From JBCCGI01 sp039029355 (GTDB lineage Bacteria > Planctomycetota > UBA1135 > GCA-002686595), in contig JBCCGI010000086.1 in NCBI GenBank assembly GCA_039029355.1, positions 1-35,224 of the forward strand: a stretch of DNA of 35,224 nucleotides, in the 5' to 3' direction. The notes under the pieces were generated by a model, which saw nothing but the letters and a program-made list of their open reading frames with translations, searched no databases and was not told where the DNA came from. A program made the position numbers and the translations under genes. Numbering within the stretch: position 1 is the stretch's first letter; the number at the start of each line of letters is the position of its first letter. This document shows positions 18,193 to 25,602 of this stretch, in pieces.

Positions 18193-18721
18193 CGTCCGCG
18201 CGGCGCGCGTCCCGCACCGCGCTTCGCGGCTGCGGGGGCGGAGCGCGGTCACGCTGGTCGAGCTCGCCCTGGTGCTCACCGTCCTCGCCCTTCTGAGCGG
18301 CCTCACCATGGTGTCGCTCGGAGGCTTGACGGACTCGCAGCGGGACGCGGCGACGGCGCGGCTCCGCACCGCGGTGATCCACGCGCAACTGTGGGCGCTC
18401 GAATCGGGGCGCGGCACGTGGGTGACCTTCGACGTCGGCGCGGACCGTGCGGAAGCGTTCGTCGAGCTCCCCACCGCCGCCCGGCCGCGGGTCGCCCTGG
18501 TCGACCCGCACACGCGTTCGGCGCTGGTCGTCGACCTGGCGGCGCTGGGGCTCGGCATCGACGCGGTCGACATCGGAGGCACGGACGAGGTCGGCTTCGA
18601 CGCGGCCGGGGCACCGCTCGACGCGGCCGGCCGTCCGCTCGCGTCGGATGGAGCCGTCCGACTCACCGGAGGGCGCCTGTTGCGCATCGCGCGCGGCACC
18701 GGGCTCGTCACCGTGGAGTAG
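18143..18721 (+). CDS. Minor pseudopilin, GspH/FimT/MshC-like
   Basis: The pilin N-helix is at residues 36-56 (VTLVELALVLTVLALLSGLT). The processing site reads RGRSA/VTLVE, with Ala where the usual -1 residue is Gly and Glu40 at +5. The rest (residues 60-192) is the beta-rich GspH/FimT-type body. The only standard start codon in frame is GTG 18143, which overlaps the pilin gene by 50 bp and gives a 35-residue leader. A CTG at 18230 would give a 6-residue leader instead, so the start is unsure. The next gene's GTG lies 2 nt after this stop. Confidence 0.75.
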   Translation: MSSGPTPRAAPARPTCSVRAARVPHRASRLRGRSAVTLVELALVLTVLALLSGLTMVSLGGLTDSQRDAATARLRTAVIHAQLWALESGRGTWVTFDVGADRAEAFVELPTAARPRVALVDPHTRSALVVDLAALGLGIDAVDIGGTDEVGFDAAGAPLDAAGRPLASDGAVRLTGGRLLRIARGTGLVTVE

Positions 18722-18723
18722 CC

Positions 18724-19212
18724 GTGCCGAAGCGACGACGAGAGAGCGGCGGCGGCTACACCCTCATCGAGATGATTGCCGTGATCAGCATCCTGAGCAT
18801 CCTCGGCCTCCTGGCGGGCTTCACGCTCGTCGAGGGGATGAGGGTCTACGCGCACATCGCGCCGACGCTGGACGCGCGCTACCAGGCGCAGCTGGCCGCG
18901 CAGCGCTTCCAGCGCGACGTGCGCAGGCTGGATCCCGCGACCGTGACGGTGCTCTCTCCGACGGCGCTCGCGTTCGAGACGCTCGCGGGCGAGGCGGTAC
19001 GGTACGACGTCGCCGGCCGCGAGCTGCGCCGGAACGGCGACGCGCTCGCGCTCGACGTGGCGCGCGTGAGCTTCGACTACCTGCGCTCCGACGGCTCGGC
19101 CGCGGGCGCGGTCTCCGAACTCCACCTCGTCGAGCTCGACCTCACGATCCAGGTTGCGGATCGCGCTCACAGCGTGCGCGCGACCGCGTTCCCGCGGGTG
19201 CTCGGTCCATGA
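18724..19212 (+). CDS. Minor pseudopilin, GspJ/MshO-like
   Basis: The 162-aa product from GTG 18724 (2 nt after the previous stop) has the prepilin site GGG/YTLIEMIAVISILSILG (Gly11/Tyr12, Glu16 at +5). A GspJ/MshO-type body follows, with FQRDVRRLDPATVTVLSPTA and repeated short strands. The frame remains open far upstream, but those codons overlap the previous gene and are a shadow. Its TGA overlaps the next ATG (ATGA at 19209-19212), suggesting translational coupling. Confidence 0.82.
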   Translation: MPKRRRESGGGYTLIEMIAVISILSILGLLAGFTLVEGMRVYAHIAPTLDARYQAQLAAQRFQRDVRRLDPATVTVLSPTALAFETLAGEAVRYDVAGRELRRNGDALALDVARVSFDYLRSDGSAAGAVSELHLVELDLTIQVADRAHSVRATAFPRVLGP

Positions 19213-19931
19213 GCCGCACCCGCCACCTCCGCCGCCCTCGTGCGAGGCGCGGCTCGATACTGCTGCCGCTGGTCGCGACGATGCTGCTGCTGCTCGCCGC
19301 CGGCCTCGCGCTTGTCGAGCTCTCGAGCGCGCAGCGGCTGCGCTCGACCGTGACGGCGGACTCGTTCCGCGCGTTCTGGGTCGCCGAGGCGGGGATGTGG
19401 CACGCGGCGTTGCTCGACGCGGAGATCGCGGCGCCGGTCGCCTTCTCGGGAGGCAGCTACACCGTGACCCAGACCGGCGACGACTACGCCTCCGCGGGGA
19501 CGGTGCGCGAAGCGACGCGCGTCGTCCGCGGCACCTTCTTCGGCGGCGGGTCCTCCAAGGGCCCGATCGACGTCGTCGCCACCGCTGCGACCGCTCGCCC
19601 ATCGAGCTTCAACCGGATCCGGATGCAGCTCGTGACCCTGACGGACGATCCGTACGAGATCGAGAGCTTCTCGCTGAGCGCGAGCGGCTTCCATCCGCCA
19701 CTCAGACGGCTGCGGCTCGACCGGAGTCCGATCTGGTTCGGGTTCGAGTGGCTCCCAATGAGCGACGAGCCCCCCAACCGGGGCAGCACCGACGACCGAA
19801 CGATCGAGGGAGGGAGTCCTCCGCTGAACCTGGCGTTCTGGTGGAGCCCGTTCGGGTCCCAGGACTACGAGCTGACGCTGAGCTTCGCGGACGGCAGCAG
19901 CTCGACCATCCGCTTCACGATCGACTGGTGA
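19209..19931 (+). CDS. PilX/GspK/MshP-like minor pilin
   Basis: The 240-aa product begins with a basic leader and RRG/SILLPLVATMLLLLAAGLA (Gly15/Ser16). The +5 residue is Pro rather than Glu, consistent with GspK/PilX-type tip pilins that lack this Glu. SFRAFWVAEAGMWHAAL after the helix matches the A-F-x-x-A-E-A-G signature of the PilX N-terminal family. The remaining about 170 residues are beta-rich with no recognised domain. It overlaps the preceding gene by 4 nt and ends 4 nt before the next. Confidence 0.78.
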   Translation: MSRTRHLRRPRARRGSILLPLVATMLLLLAAGLALVELSSAQRLRSTVTADSFRAFWVAEAGMWHAALLDAEIAAPVAFSGGSYTVTQTGDDYASAGTVREATRVVRGTFFGGGSSKGPIDVVATAATARPSSFNRIRMQLVTLTDDPYEIESFSLSASGFHPPLRRLRLDRSPIWFGFEWLPMSDEPPNRGSTDDRTIEGGSPPLNLAFWWSPFGSQDYELTLSFADGSSSTIRFTIDW

Positions 19932-19935
19932 CCGG

Positions 19936-20454
19936 ATGCGAGCGCGAAGAGACAAGCGGGGCGCGACCCTCATCGAAGCCGTCCTGGCCGTCCTGGTCCT
20001 CGGCATCGCGATCCCGCCGCTGGTCGGGATGTTCCGCGCGGTGTCGTACCACTCCACCGAGGACCTCTACCACGAGGCCGGGCTGCGCTACGCCGACAGC
20101 CTGCTGGAGGAGATCGTCTCGCGCGCCTTCGAAGACCCCGACCTGCCGGCCGGGTCGTTCGGCGCCGAGGAGTCCGCACGGGCGAGCTTCGACGACGTCG
20201 ACGACTACGACGGCTGGGGCGACTCTCCGCCCACGGCGCTCGACGGTACGGCGCTTGGAGGCGACCCCAACTACAAGCGCGTCGCCGAGGTGCACAGCGT
20301 CACCGAGGCGAACCCCGATCCGACGACGCCCGCGTCGGACGGCTCGACGCGCCTGAAGCGCATCCGCGTCACGGTCGGGTGGAGCGGCGCTGGCGGCGGC
20401 CAGGTCACGCTGACCACGCTCCGCTCGAACGTGGCGATGGGAGGAGGCGGATGA
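19936..20454 (+). CDS. Minor pseudopilin, GspI/MshD-like
   Basis: The 172-aa product has a prepilin site KRG/ATLIEAVLAVLVLGIAI (Gly9/Ala10, Glu14 at +5). ADSLLEEIVSRAFEDPD follows, reminiscent of MshD proteins. An acidic segment (DDVDDYDGW) and a C-terminal strand pair (RIRVTVGW) complete it. The stop overlaps the start of the PilM-PilN gene (ATGA at 20451-20454). It is the last of the five pilin-like genes. Confidence 0.82.
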   Translation: MRARRDKRGATLIEAVLAVLVLGIAIPPLVGMFRAVSYHSTEDLYHEAGLRYADSLLEEIVSRAFEDPDLPAGSFGAEESARASFDDVDDYDGWGDSPPTALDGTALGGDPNYKRVAEVHSVTEANPDPTTPASDGSTRLKRIRVTVGWSGAGGGQVTLTTLRSNVAMGGGG

Positions 20455-22121
20455 GGGCGCCGACCGCACGCCGCCGCCCGACGGTGGTCGTCGAGTTCAG
20501 CCGCGGCTCGATCCGCCTCGCCGCCGCCGAGTCGGCCGGCGAGGCCGTGCGCTTTCGCGGCATGACCGAGGTGCGCCTGCCGACGCGCGACGGCGAGGTC
20601 TTCGACGACGACGAGCTCGTCGGACGCATCGGCGAAGAGGTCGTGCGGCACGGCTGGCGCGGCCTCCGCGCGGCCTGCCTCCTGTCGCGCTCGGCGACCA
20701 GCACCCAGTCGTTCCTCTTCCCCGCCATGCGCGACGCCGAGCTGCGGCAGGCGATCGCGCTCAAGCTGCGCGAGACGCTGCACTTCAGCCTCGAGGAGGC
20801 CTTCTTCGACTTCCGCCGGCTGCGCGAGCGCACCGTCGGCGGCAACCGCCAGACCCTCACGCTGGTCGCCGCCGCGCGCCGCGACGCGGTGCGGCACGCG
20901 GCGCAGACGCTGCGCCAGGCCGGCCTGCGGCCCGAGTCGGTCGGCTGCGCCAGCGAGTCGCTCGCGCACCTCACCTACTACGCGAGCCCGTGTGACTCCG
21001 AGGACGCGACGCTGCACGTCGACGTCGGCTCGGCGTCGACGATCGTCAACCTGTTCGAGGGGCGCCTGCTGCGCTTCAGCCGCGAGATCGACACCGCCGG
21101 CGACGCCTTCACGCGCGCCCTGATGCGGCCGATCATCACGCCGTCGGGCGCCGTGCGCCTGCGCTACGAGCAGGCCGAGGAGCTCCGCGACGCGGCCGGA
21201 TACCCGCGCGAAGAGGACGACGCGTCGCTGCCCTTCGGCGTGCACTCCTCGGAGGTGCTCCCGCTCCTGGAGCCCGTCGCCCAGCGCCTCGTGTCGGAGC
21301 TGCAGCAGTCGGCCGACTACCTGTGCGGCATCCTCGGCCGGCCGCGGATCGACTACGTCGTGCTGTCGGGAGAGGCGACGCGCATCAACAACCTCAGCGC
21401 GTTGATCGAGGAGAGCCTCGAGGTCCCGGTCGTCAGCATCGACCCGGTCGCGCGCGCGATCGCGCACTGGCGGCTGGCGATCTGCGGCAACGCGCCCTCC
21501 GACCCGGGTGGCTTCTCGGCGATCCTGGGCTACTCGCTCGGCGCGGAGCGTCCGATCAACCTCCTGCCGAGCCGCCGGCGGCGCGGCCGTGCGCACGGGC
21601 GGGCACCGATCCGCGTCGGCCGTGCGGTGGCGGCTCCCGCGTTGGCGGTCGGCACCTGCCTCTCGCTCGCGGCGGTCCCGATCCAACGCCGCTACGGGGC
21701 GGCGAACGAGGCGCTGCTCGCGGTCTCGGAACGGCTCGATGCGCGGCTGTCGGCGCAGGCCGGCGCGGCCGACGCCGTCCAGGCCGCGCGCGCGACCGCA
21801 CGGCGCGTCGCGACGGCTCGGGGCGCCGTCCCGGCGTGGGGGACGATCCTGATGGAGCTCTCGGCGCTGGTCCCGGCCGACGCGCGGGTCGTCTCGCTGT
21901 CGATGGAGCGCGAAGACGGCGCTCCAACGCTGCGCATGCGCGTGCGGATGCCCGGCCCGGCCGCGATGCGGATGGAGCGCACCGCCGCGCTCGTCGTCGC
22001 GCTCGGGACGTCGCCGTTCTTCCGCGACGTGCGCCTGGTCGAGCCGCGGGGCGAAGCCGCCGACGCCGAGATCGAGCTGGGGCTGCTGGCGCCGGACCCC
22101 GACTGGAGGTCGGCCCGATGA
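20451..22121 (+). CDS. PilM-PilN fusion (MshI/GspL-like inner-membrane assembly protein)
   Basis: The 556-aa chain has two parts. Residues about 10-345 are an actin-like PilM/GspL cytoplasmic domain: VVVEFSRGSIRLA as phosphate-1 strand, HVDVGSASTIVNLFEGR (about 189-205) as phosphate-2 and YVVLSGEATRINNLS (302-316) as the adenosine region. At 369 the chain reads INLLPSRRRRG, the typical very first residues of PilN. A TM helix (about 391-410), a coiled-coil-prone stretch (411-455) and a ferredoxin-like periplasmic domain (about 463-556) follow. PilM normally binds the PilN N-terminal INLLP peptide; here they are covalently joined. The start at 20451 overlaps the preceding stop, and the end overlaps the next gene. 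Confidence 0.88.
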   Translation: MRAPTARRRPTVVVEFSRGSIRLAAAESAGEAVRFRGMTEVRLPTRDGEVFDDDELVGRIGEEVVRHGWRGLRAACLLSRSATSTQSFLFPAMRDAELRQAIALKLRETLHFSLEEAFFDFRRLRERTVGGNRQTLTLVAAARRDAVRHAAQTLRQAGLRPESVGCASESLAHLTYYASPCDSEDATLHVDVGSASTIVNLFEGRLLRFSREIDTAGDAFTRALMRPIITPSGAVRLRYEQAEELRDAAGYPREEDDASLPFGVHSSEVLPLLEPVAQRLVSELQQSADYLCGILGRPRIDYVVLSGEATRINNLSALIEESLEVPVVSIDPVARAIAHWRLAICGNAPSDPGGFSAILGYSLGAERPINLLPSRRRRGRAHGRAPIRVGRAVAAPALAVGTCLSLAAVPIQRRYGAANEALLAVSERLDARLSAQAGAADAVQAARATARRVATARGAVPAWGTILMELSALVPADARVVSLSMEREDGAPTLRMRVRMPGPAAMRMERTAALVVALGTSPFFRDVRLVEPRGEAADAEIELGLLAPDPDWRSAR

Positions 22122-22678
22122 GGATCGGCAAGGCATCCGCGAAGTCGCTGCTCGAGAACGCCTCCTGGTCGGTCGGCCTCGCCGGCCTGCTCGCGCTCCT
22201 GCTCGGCGGCGCGCGGATGCGCCTCGAGTCGCTGCGAGTGCGCGGCGAGGCGCTCGAAGCGAGCGTGCGCGAGCGCCAAGGCGCGCTGCGGAGCTACTCC
22301 GCGCCGGACAGGCAGCCGCCCGCGACCGACGTCGAAGCGGCGCTCGACGGTTGGAGCGAGATGACCGCCGACGAGGGCCTGCGCGTCGCCGAGCTCGCCG
22401 CCGCCGCCGGCGAGGCGGGCGTGGCGCTGCTCTCGCTGCGAAGCGTCGCGAGCGACGACGCCGCGGGCGACGGACTCGTGATCCGCTCCCACGAGCTCGA
22501 GGGCCGCGGCGACCAGCGCCAGCTCGCCGACTTCCTCGACCGCATCTACGCCGCGCGCGGGTTGGCCTCGATCGACCGGCTGGTGCTCCACGGCGCCGAG
22601 AGCGGCGCCCCCGCCGACCAGGTCCGGGCGTCGCTGCGGGTCAGCTGGTTCGCGCCGGGAGAGGAGGCCCCGCGGTGA
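22118..22678 (+). CDS. PilO/GspM/MshJ-like protein
   Basis: The 186-aa bitopic protein has a short cytoplasmic tail, one TM helix (about residues 17-32), a coiled-coil-like segment rich in Arg/Glu/Leu (34-58), and a periplasmic ferredoxin-like domain (about 85-186). This is the PilO/GspM architecture that partners PilN. Sequence similarity is weak, so the call rests on architecture and on its place between the PilM-PilN fusion and the PilP-like gene. It overlaps both neighbours by 4 nt. Confidence 0.78.
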   Translation: MRIGKASAKSLLENASWSVGLAGLLALLLGGARMRLESLRVRGEALEASVRERQGALRSYSAPDRQPPATDVEAALDGWSEMTADEGLRVAELAAAAGEAGVALLSLRSVASDDAAGDGLVIRSHELEGRGDQRQLADFLDRIYAARGLASIDRLVLHGAESGAPADQVRASLRVSWFAPGEEAPR

Positions 22679-23160
22679 AGCGTCCGCGCGCCTCCTCGCT
22701 GCTCGTCGCGACCGCGTTCGTCGCGACGCTCGCGCTCACCGCGCTGCCGCGGCAGCGCTCGTCCGGGCCGCCGCCCGTGCCGGCGGGACCGGCCCAGGCG
22801 CCGCCGGAGCCCACGGCGGGCGGCGGAGCCCCGACGCCGGCGCAGCTGGAGCGTCAGCAGATGCGCGCCGCCGAGCTGGTCTGGGGCCCGAGCCCCTTCC
22901 GGCCCCTGCCGGCCGTCGCCGCTGCCCCCACAACCGCGCCGCCCTCCGAGCCGGCGAAGGCCGAGCCCCGGGCCGCGCGCCCGCGGCTGAGCGGGACCAG
23001 CAGCCAGGATGACCGGCGCTGGGCGATCATCGGACACGAGATCGTGCGCGAAGGCGACTTCCTCGGCTCGGGCTACGAGGTCGCGGACATCCAGCGCGGA
23101 CGCGTCGTGCTGCGGCGCGGCGAGGAGACGCTGACCCTCAACCTGGGAGACGAACGATGA
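22675..23160 (+). CDS. PilP/GspC/MshK-like periplasmic linker protein
   Basis: The 161-aa product starts at GTG 22675 (overlapping the previous stop) with a TM or signal segment (about residues 8-25). A long Pro/Ala-rich spacer (29-105) follows, then a compact C-terminal domain (116-161) with WAIIGHEIVREGDFLGSGYEV and VVLRRGEETLTLNLG. That is the homology-region pattern of PilP, GspC and MshK, which connect the inner-membrane complex to the secretin. The next gene is the secretin, overlapping by 4 nt. Confidence 0.8.
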   Translation: MKRPRASSLLVATAFVATLALTALPRQRSSGPPPVPAGPAQAPPEPTAGGGAPTPAQLERQQMRAAELVWGPSPFRPLPAVAAAPTTAPPSEPAKAEPRAARPRLSGTSSQDDRRWAIIGHEIVREGDFLGSGYEVADIQRGRVVLRRGEETLTLNLGDER

Positions 23161-24734
23161 ACGTCCTGAGCTTCGCGGCCCTCGTGTTGGGCGTACCTTG
23201 GATGTGGGCGCTCCTCGCGCCACCCGACCTCGGCGAGGGCGAGGAGCGGACGCCGGGCGCGATCTCGCTCACGCTGGTCGACTCCGACATCCGAGACGCG
23301 CTGCGCATGGTCGCCGCCCAGGCCGACGTCGACATCGTGATGAGCCCGTCGGTGCAGGGCGAGGTCACGCTCGACCTGCGCGCCGCGACGCTCGAGGAGA
23401 CGCTTGCGGCGCTCGTCACCGTCGGCGGCTTCCACTACTCGATCGAGAACGACGTCGTCACCGTCGCATCGCTCGAGGAGCGCATCGCCGAACGCAACCT
23501 GCGGCGCGAGTACGCCACCGAGCCCGACCCGGCCGAGCCCGAGGTGCTGGTGGTGCGACTGCGCTACGTCGACGCGGAGCGCGTGCTGCCGGTGGTCGAG
23601 GCGCTCCTGAGCGAGGTCGGCACGGTCACGCTCCTGAAGACCCCCGACCACGTCGCCGCCGACTACGGCCCCGCGGGAGGCGCTCAACAGGCGAACGCTC
23701 AGCTGCAGATCGGGGGCCAGCTCGCCACCACGTCCCAGGGGCGCCCCGCCAAGTCGCACACGCTGGTCGTCGTCGACCTGCCCGAGCGCCTCGCGCGCGT
23801 GCGCCAGGTGGTGCAGGACGTCGACGTGATGCCGCTCTCCATCGTCATCGAGGCGCGCTTCGTCGAGATCGGGCTCGACGAGGAGGACCGGCTGGGCATC
23901 GACTGGAACGTGCTGGCGTCGGCCTCGGGTGCCGCGGCGCCGCATACGGCGCCGTTCGGCGGGACGTCGCTCGGCTCCTTCGGCCCCAGCGTCGACGGCG
24001 GCAGCGCGGGCGGCGTCTTCCCGCCGGCGCCCAACCTGGTCACGACGCCCGGCGCGGCGGGGCTCTACACCTTCGGCACGCTCGACTTCTCGTCCTTCAC
24101 GGCGCTGCTCGAGCTGATCCGGAGCGACTCGCGCGTGCAGGTGGTCTCGAACCCGCGCGTGGTCGTGAAGGACCGGCACACCGCGACGATCCTCGTCGGC
24201 GAGCGCTTCCCGATCCTGAGCGCGAACATCTCGGAGTTCGGCACCGTGACCGAGCAGCTCGACCGCTACGAGCCCGTCGGCGTGCAGCTGGTCGTCACGC
24301 CCTCGGTGTTGAAGGACGACGAGGTCGAGCTCTTCGTGCGGCCGTCGTCGAGCTCGCTCGGCCCGATCGTCGAGGGCTCAACCGGGCTGCAGATCGCCCG
24401 CATCAACTCGCGGCAGATCGACACCGCGGTCAGCCTCCGCGACGGGCAGACGGTCGTGCTCGGCGGCCTGATCACCGCGCGCGACGACGAGGTCGTTCGC
24501 ACGGTCCCGTTCCTGGGCTCGATCCCCTACCTGGGAAAGTTGTTTACGCACCGCAGCTCGACCCAGCGTCGCAACGACCTGGTGGTGTTCCTCACCGTGT
24601 CGATCGTGCGCGAGCCGGGCTTGACCGAGGCGCAGCGCGAGCTCTTCGAGCGGACGACCTTCGAGCTCGGCGACGCGCGGATGCCGAGGCCGCTGCGTGA
24701 GCTGCGCTACGGCCCCTCGGAGGTCCAGTATTGA
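23157..24734 (+). CDS. Secretin (GspD/PilQ/MshL-like outer-membrane channel)
   Basis: The 525-aa product has an N-terminal signal (about residues 1-21) and an STN/N0-like domain (36-106; DIRDALRMVAAQADVDIVMS, TLEETLAALVTVGGFHYSI). An N1/N3-type domain follows (about 130-225; LVVRLRYVDAERVLPVVEAL, HTLVVVDLPERLARVRQVV), then the secretin domain (about 228-490). The conserved end VPFLGSIPYLGKLF followed by NDLVVFLTVSIVR is diagnostic. The Gly/Ser/Pro-rich insert at about 252-300 could be part of the gate. The about 35 residues after the secretin domain might be a pilotin-binding tail. A lipoprotein gene starts 25 nt later. Confidence 0.95.
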   Translation: MNVLSFAALVLGVPWMWALLAPPDLGEGEERTPGAISLTLVDSDIRDALRMVAAQADVDIVMSPSVQGEVTLDLRAATLEETLAALVTVGGFHYSIENDVVTVASLEERIAERNLRREYATEPDPAEPEVLVVRLRYVDAERVLPVVEALLSEVGTVTLLKTPDHVAADYGPAGGAQQANAQLQIGGQLATTSQGRPAKSHTLVVVDLPERLARVRQVVQDVDVMPLSIVIEARFVEIGLDEEDRLGIDWNVLASASGAAAPHTAPFGGTSLGSFGPSVDGGSAGGVFPPAPNLVTTPGAAGLYTFGTLDFSSFTALLELIRSDSRVQVVSNPRVVVKDRHTATILVGERFPILSANISEFGTVTEQLDRYEPVGVQLVVTPSVLKDDEVELFVRPSSSSLGPIVEGSTGLQIARINSRQIDTAVSLRDGQTVVLGGLITARDDEVVRTVPFLGSIPYLGKLFTHRSSTQRRNDLVVFLTVSIVREPGLTEAQRELFERTTFELGDARMPRPLRELRYGPSEVQY

Positions 24735-24759
24735 CCTTGGCGGGTCGATAGCGAGGAGC

Positions 24760-25596
24760 ATGCCCGCTCCGCCGAAGATGCTGTTCCTGGCCCTCGTGCT
24801 CGTCGGCTGTGTGTCGCAGCGACGCGCGGGTCTCGACGGCTGGAGCCTGCTCGAGCTGCGCAACTACCCGGCCGCGCTGGCGGCGTTCGAGTCCGAGCTC
24901 TCGACGCACGAGCGCGCCGAGCTCTTCGCGGGCCGAGCGCGGGCGCTGCACCTGCTCGGCCGCAACGTCGAGGCCGCCGCCGACTACGCCGAGGCGGTGC
25001 GACGCGAGCCGCAGGTCGCCCAATGGCGCATCGGCCAAGGCATCGTCCTGCTGGCCCTCGGCGACTTCGCGGGCGCGGTGAGCGCCTGCGACGAGGCCCT
25101 GCGCATCGACCCGTCGCTGGCCAAGGGCTACCTGAACCGCGGCATCGCGCGCGAGCGCGCGGGCGACGGCGCAGGCGCGCTCGCGGACTACACGCGCGCC
25201 GTCGAGGCCCAGCCGCGCTTCGCGGCGGCGCACAACAGCCGCGGCGTAGCCCTGGCCCGCGCCGGGCGAATCGACGAGGCGATCGACGACTTCTCTACCG
25301 CGGCGGCGATCGAGCCCGCCCTCGCCCGTGCCCACGCGAACCTCGGCGCTGCGCACTACGCCCGCGGCGACACGAAGCAGGCCTTCATCTCGCTAAACAC
25401 CGCCATCCGGATCGACCGCGGCGACCCGCTCGCGTACGCGAACCGCGCGCGGGTCTACCTCGACCTGGGCGACGCGGAGCAGGCACTCGTGGACCTCGAG
25501 CGCGCCGTGGCGCTCGCCGCGACCGACGAGGAGCTGCGCGCGCTGCTCGCCGCGGCGCGCGCGGACGCGGCGGCGGGACGGACTCCGCTCGACTGA
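24760..25596 (+). CDS. TPR lipoprotein linked to the secretin gene
   Basis: The 278-aa product from ATG 24760 (GAGGAG just upstream) carries a lipoprotein signal MPAPPKMLFLALVLVGC with lipobox LVGC (Cys17). About six tetratricopeptide repeats fill the rest (e.g. LGDFAGAVSACDEALRIDPS, AGDGAGALADYTRAVEAQPR, LGDAEQALVDLERAVAL). By position it could serve like PilF/PilW-type TPR pilotins that place PilQ in the outer membrane, or like MshN. Both roles are inferred from context. Starts upstream of 24760 overlap the secretin and lack the signal. Confidence 0.85.
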   Translation: MPAPPKMLFLALVLVGCVSQRRAGLDGWSLLELRNYPAALAAFESELSTHERAELFAGRARALHLLGRNVEAAADYAEAVRREPQVAQWRIGQGIVLLALGDFAGAVSACDEALRIDPSLAKGYLNRGIARERAGDGAGALADYTRAVEAQPRFAAAHNSRGVALARAGRIDEAIDDFSTAAAIEPALARAHANLGAAHYARGDTKQAFISLNTAIRIDRGDPLAYANRARVYLDLGDAEQALVDLERAVALAATDEELRALLAAARADAAAGRTPLD

Positions 25597-25602
25597 GGGA
25601 GC

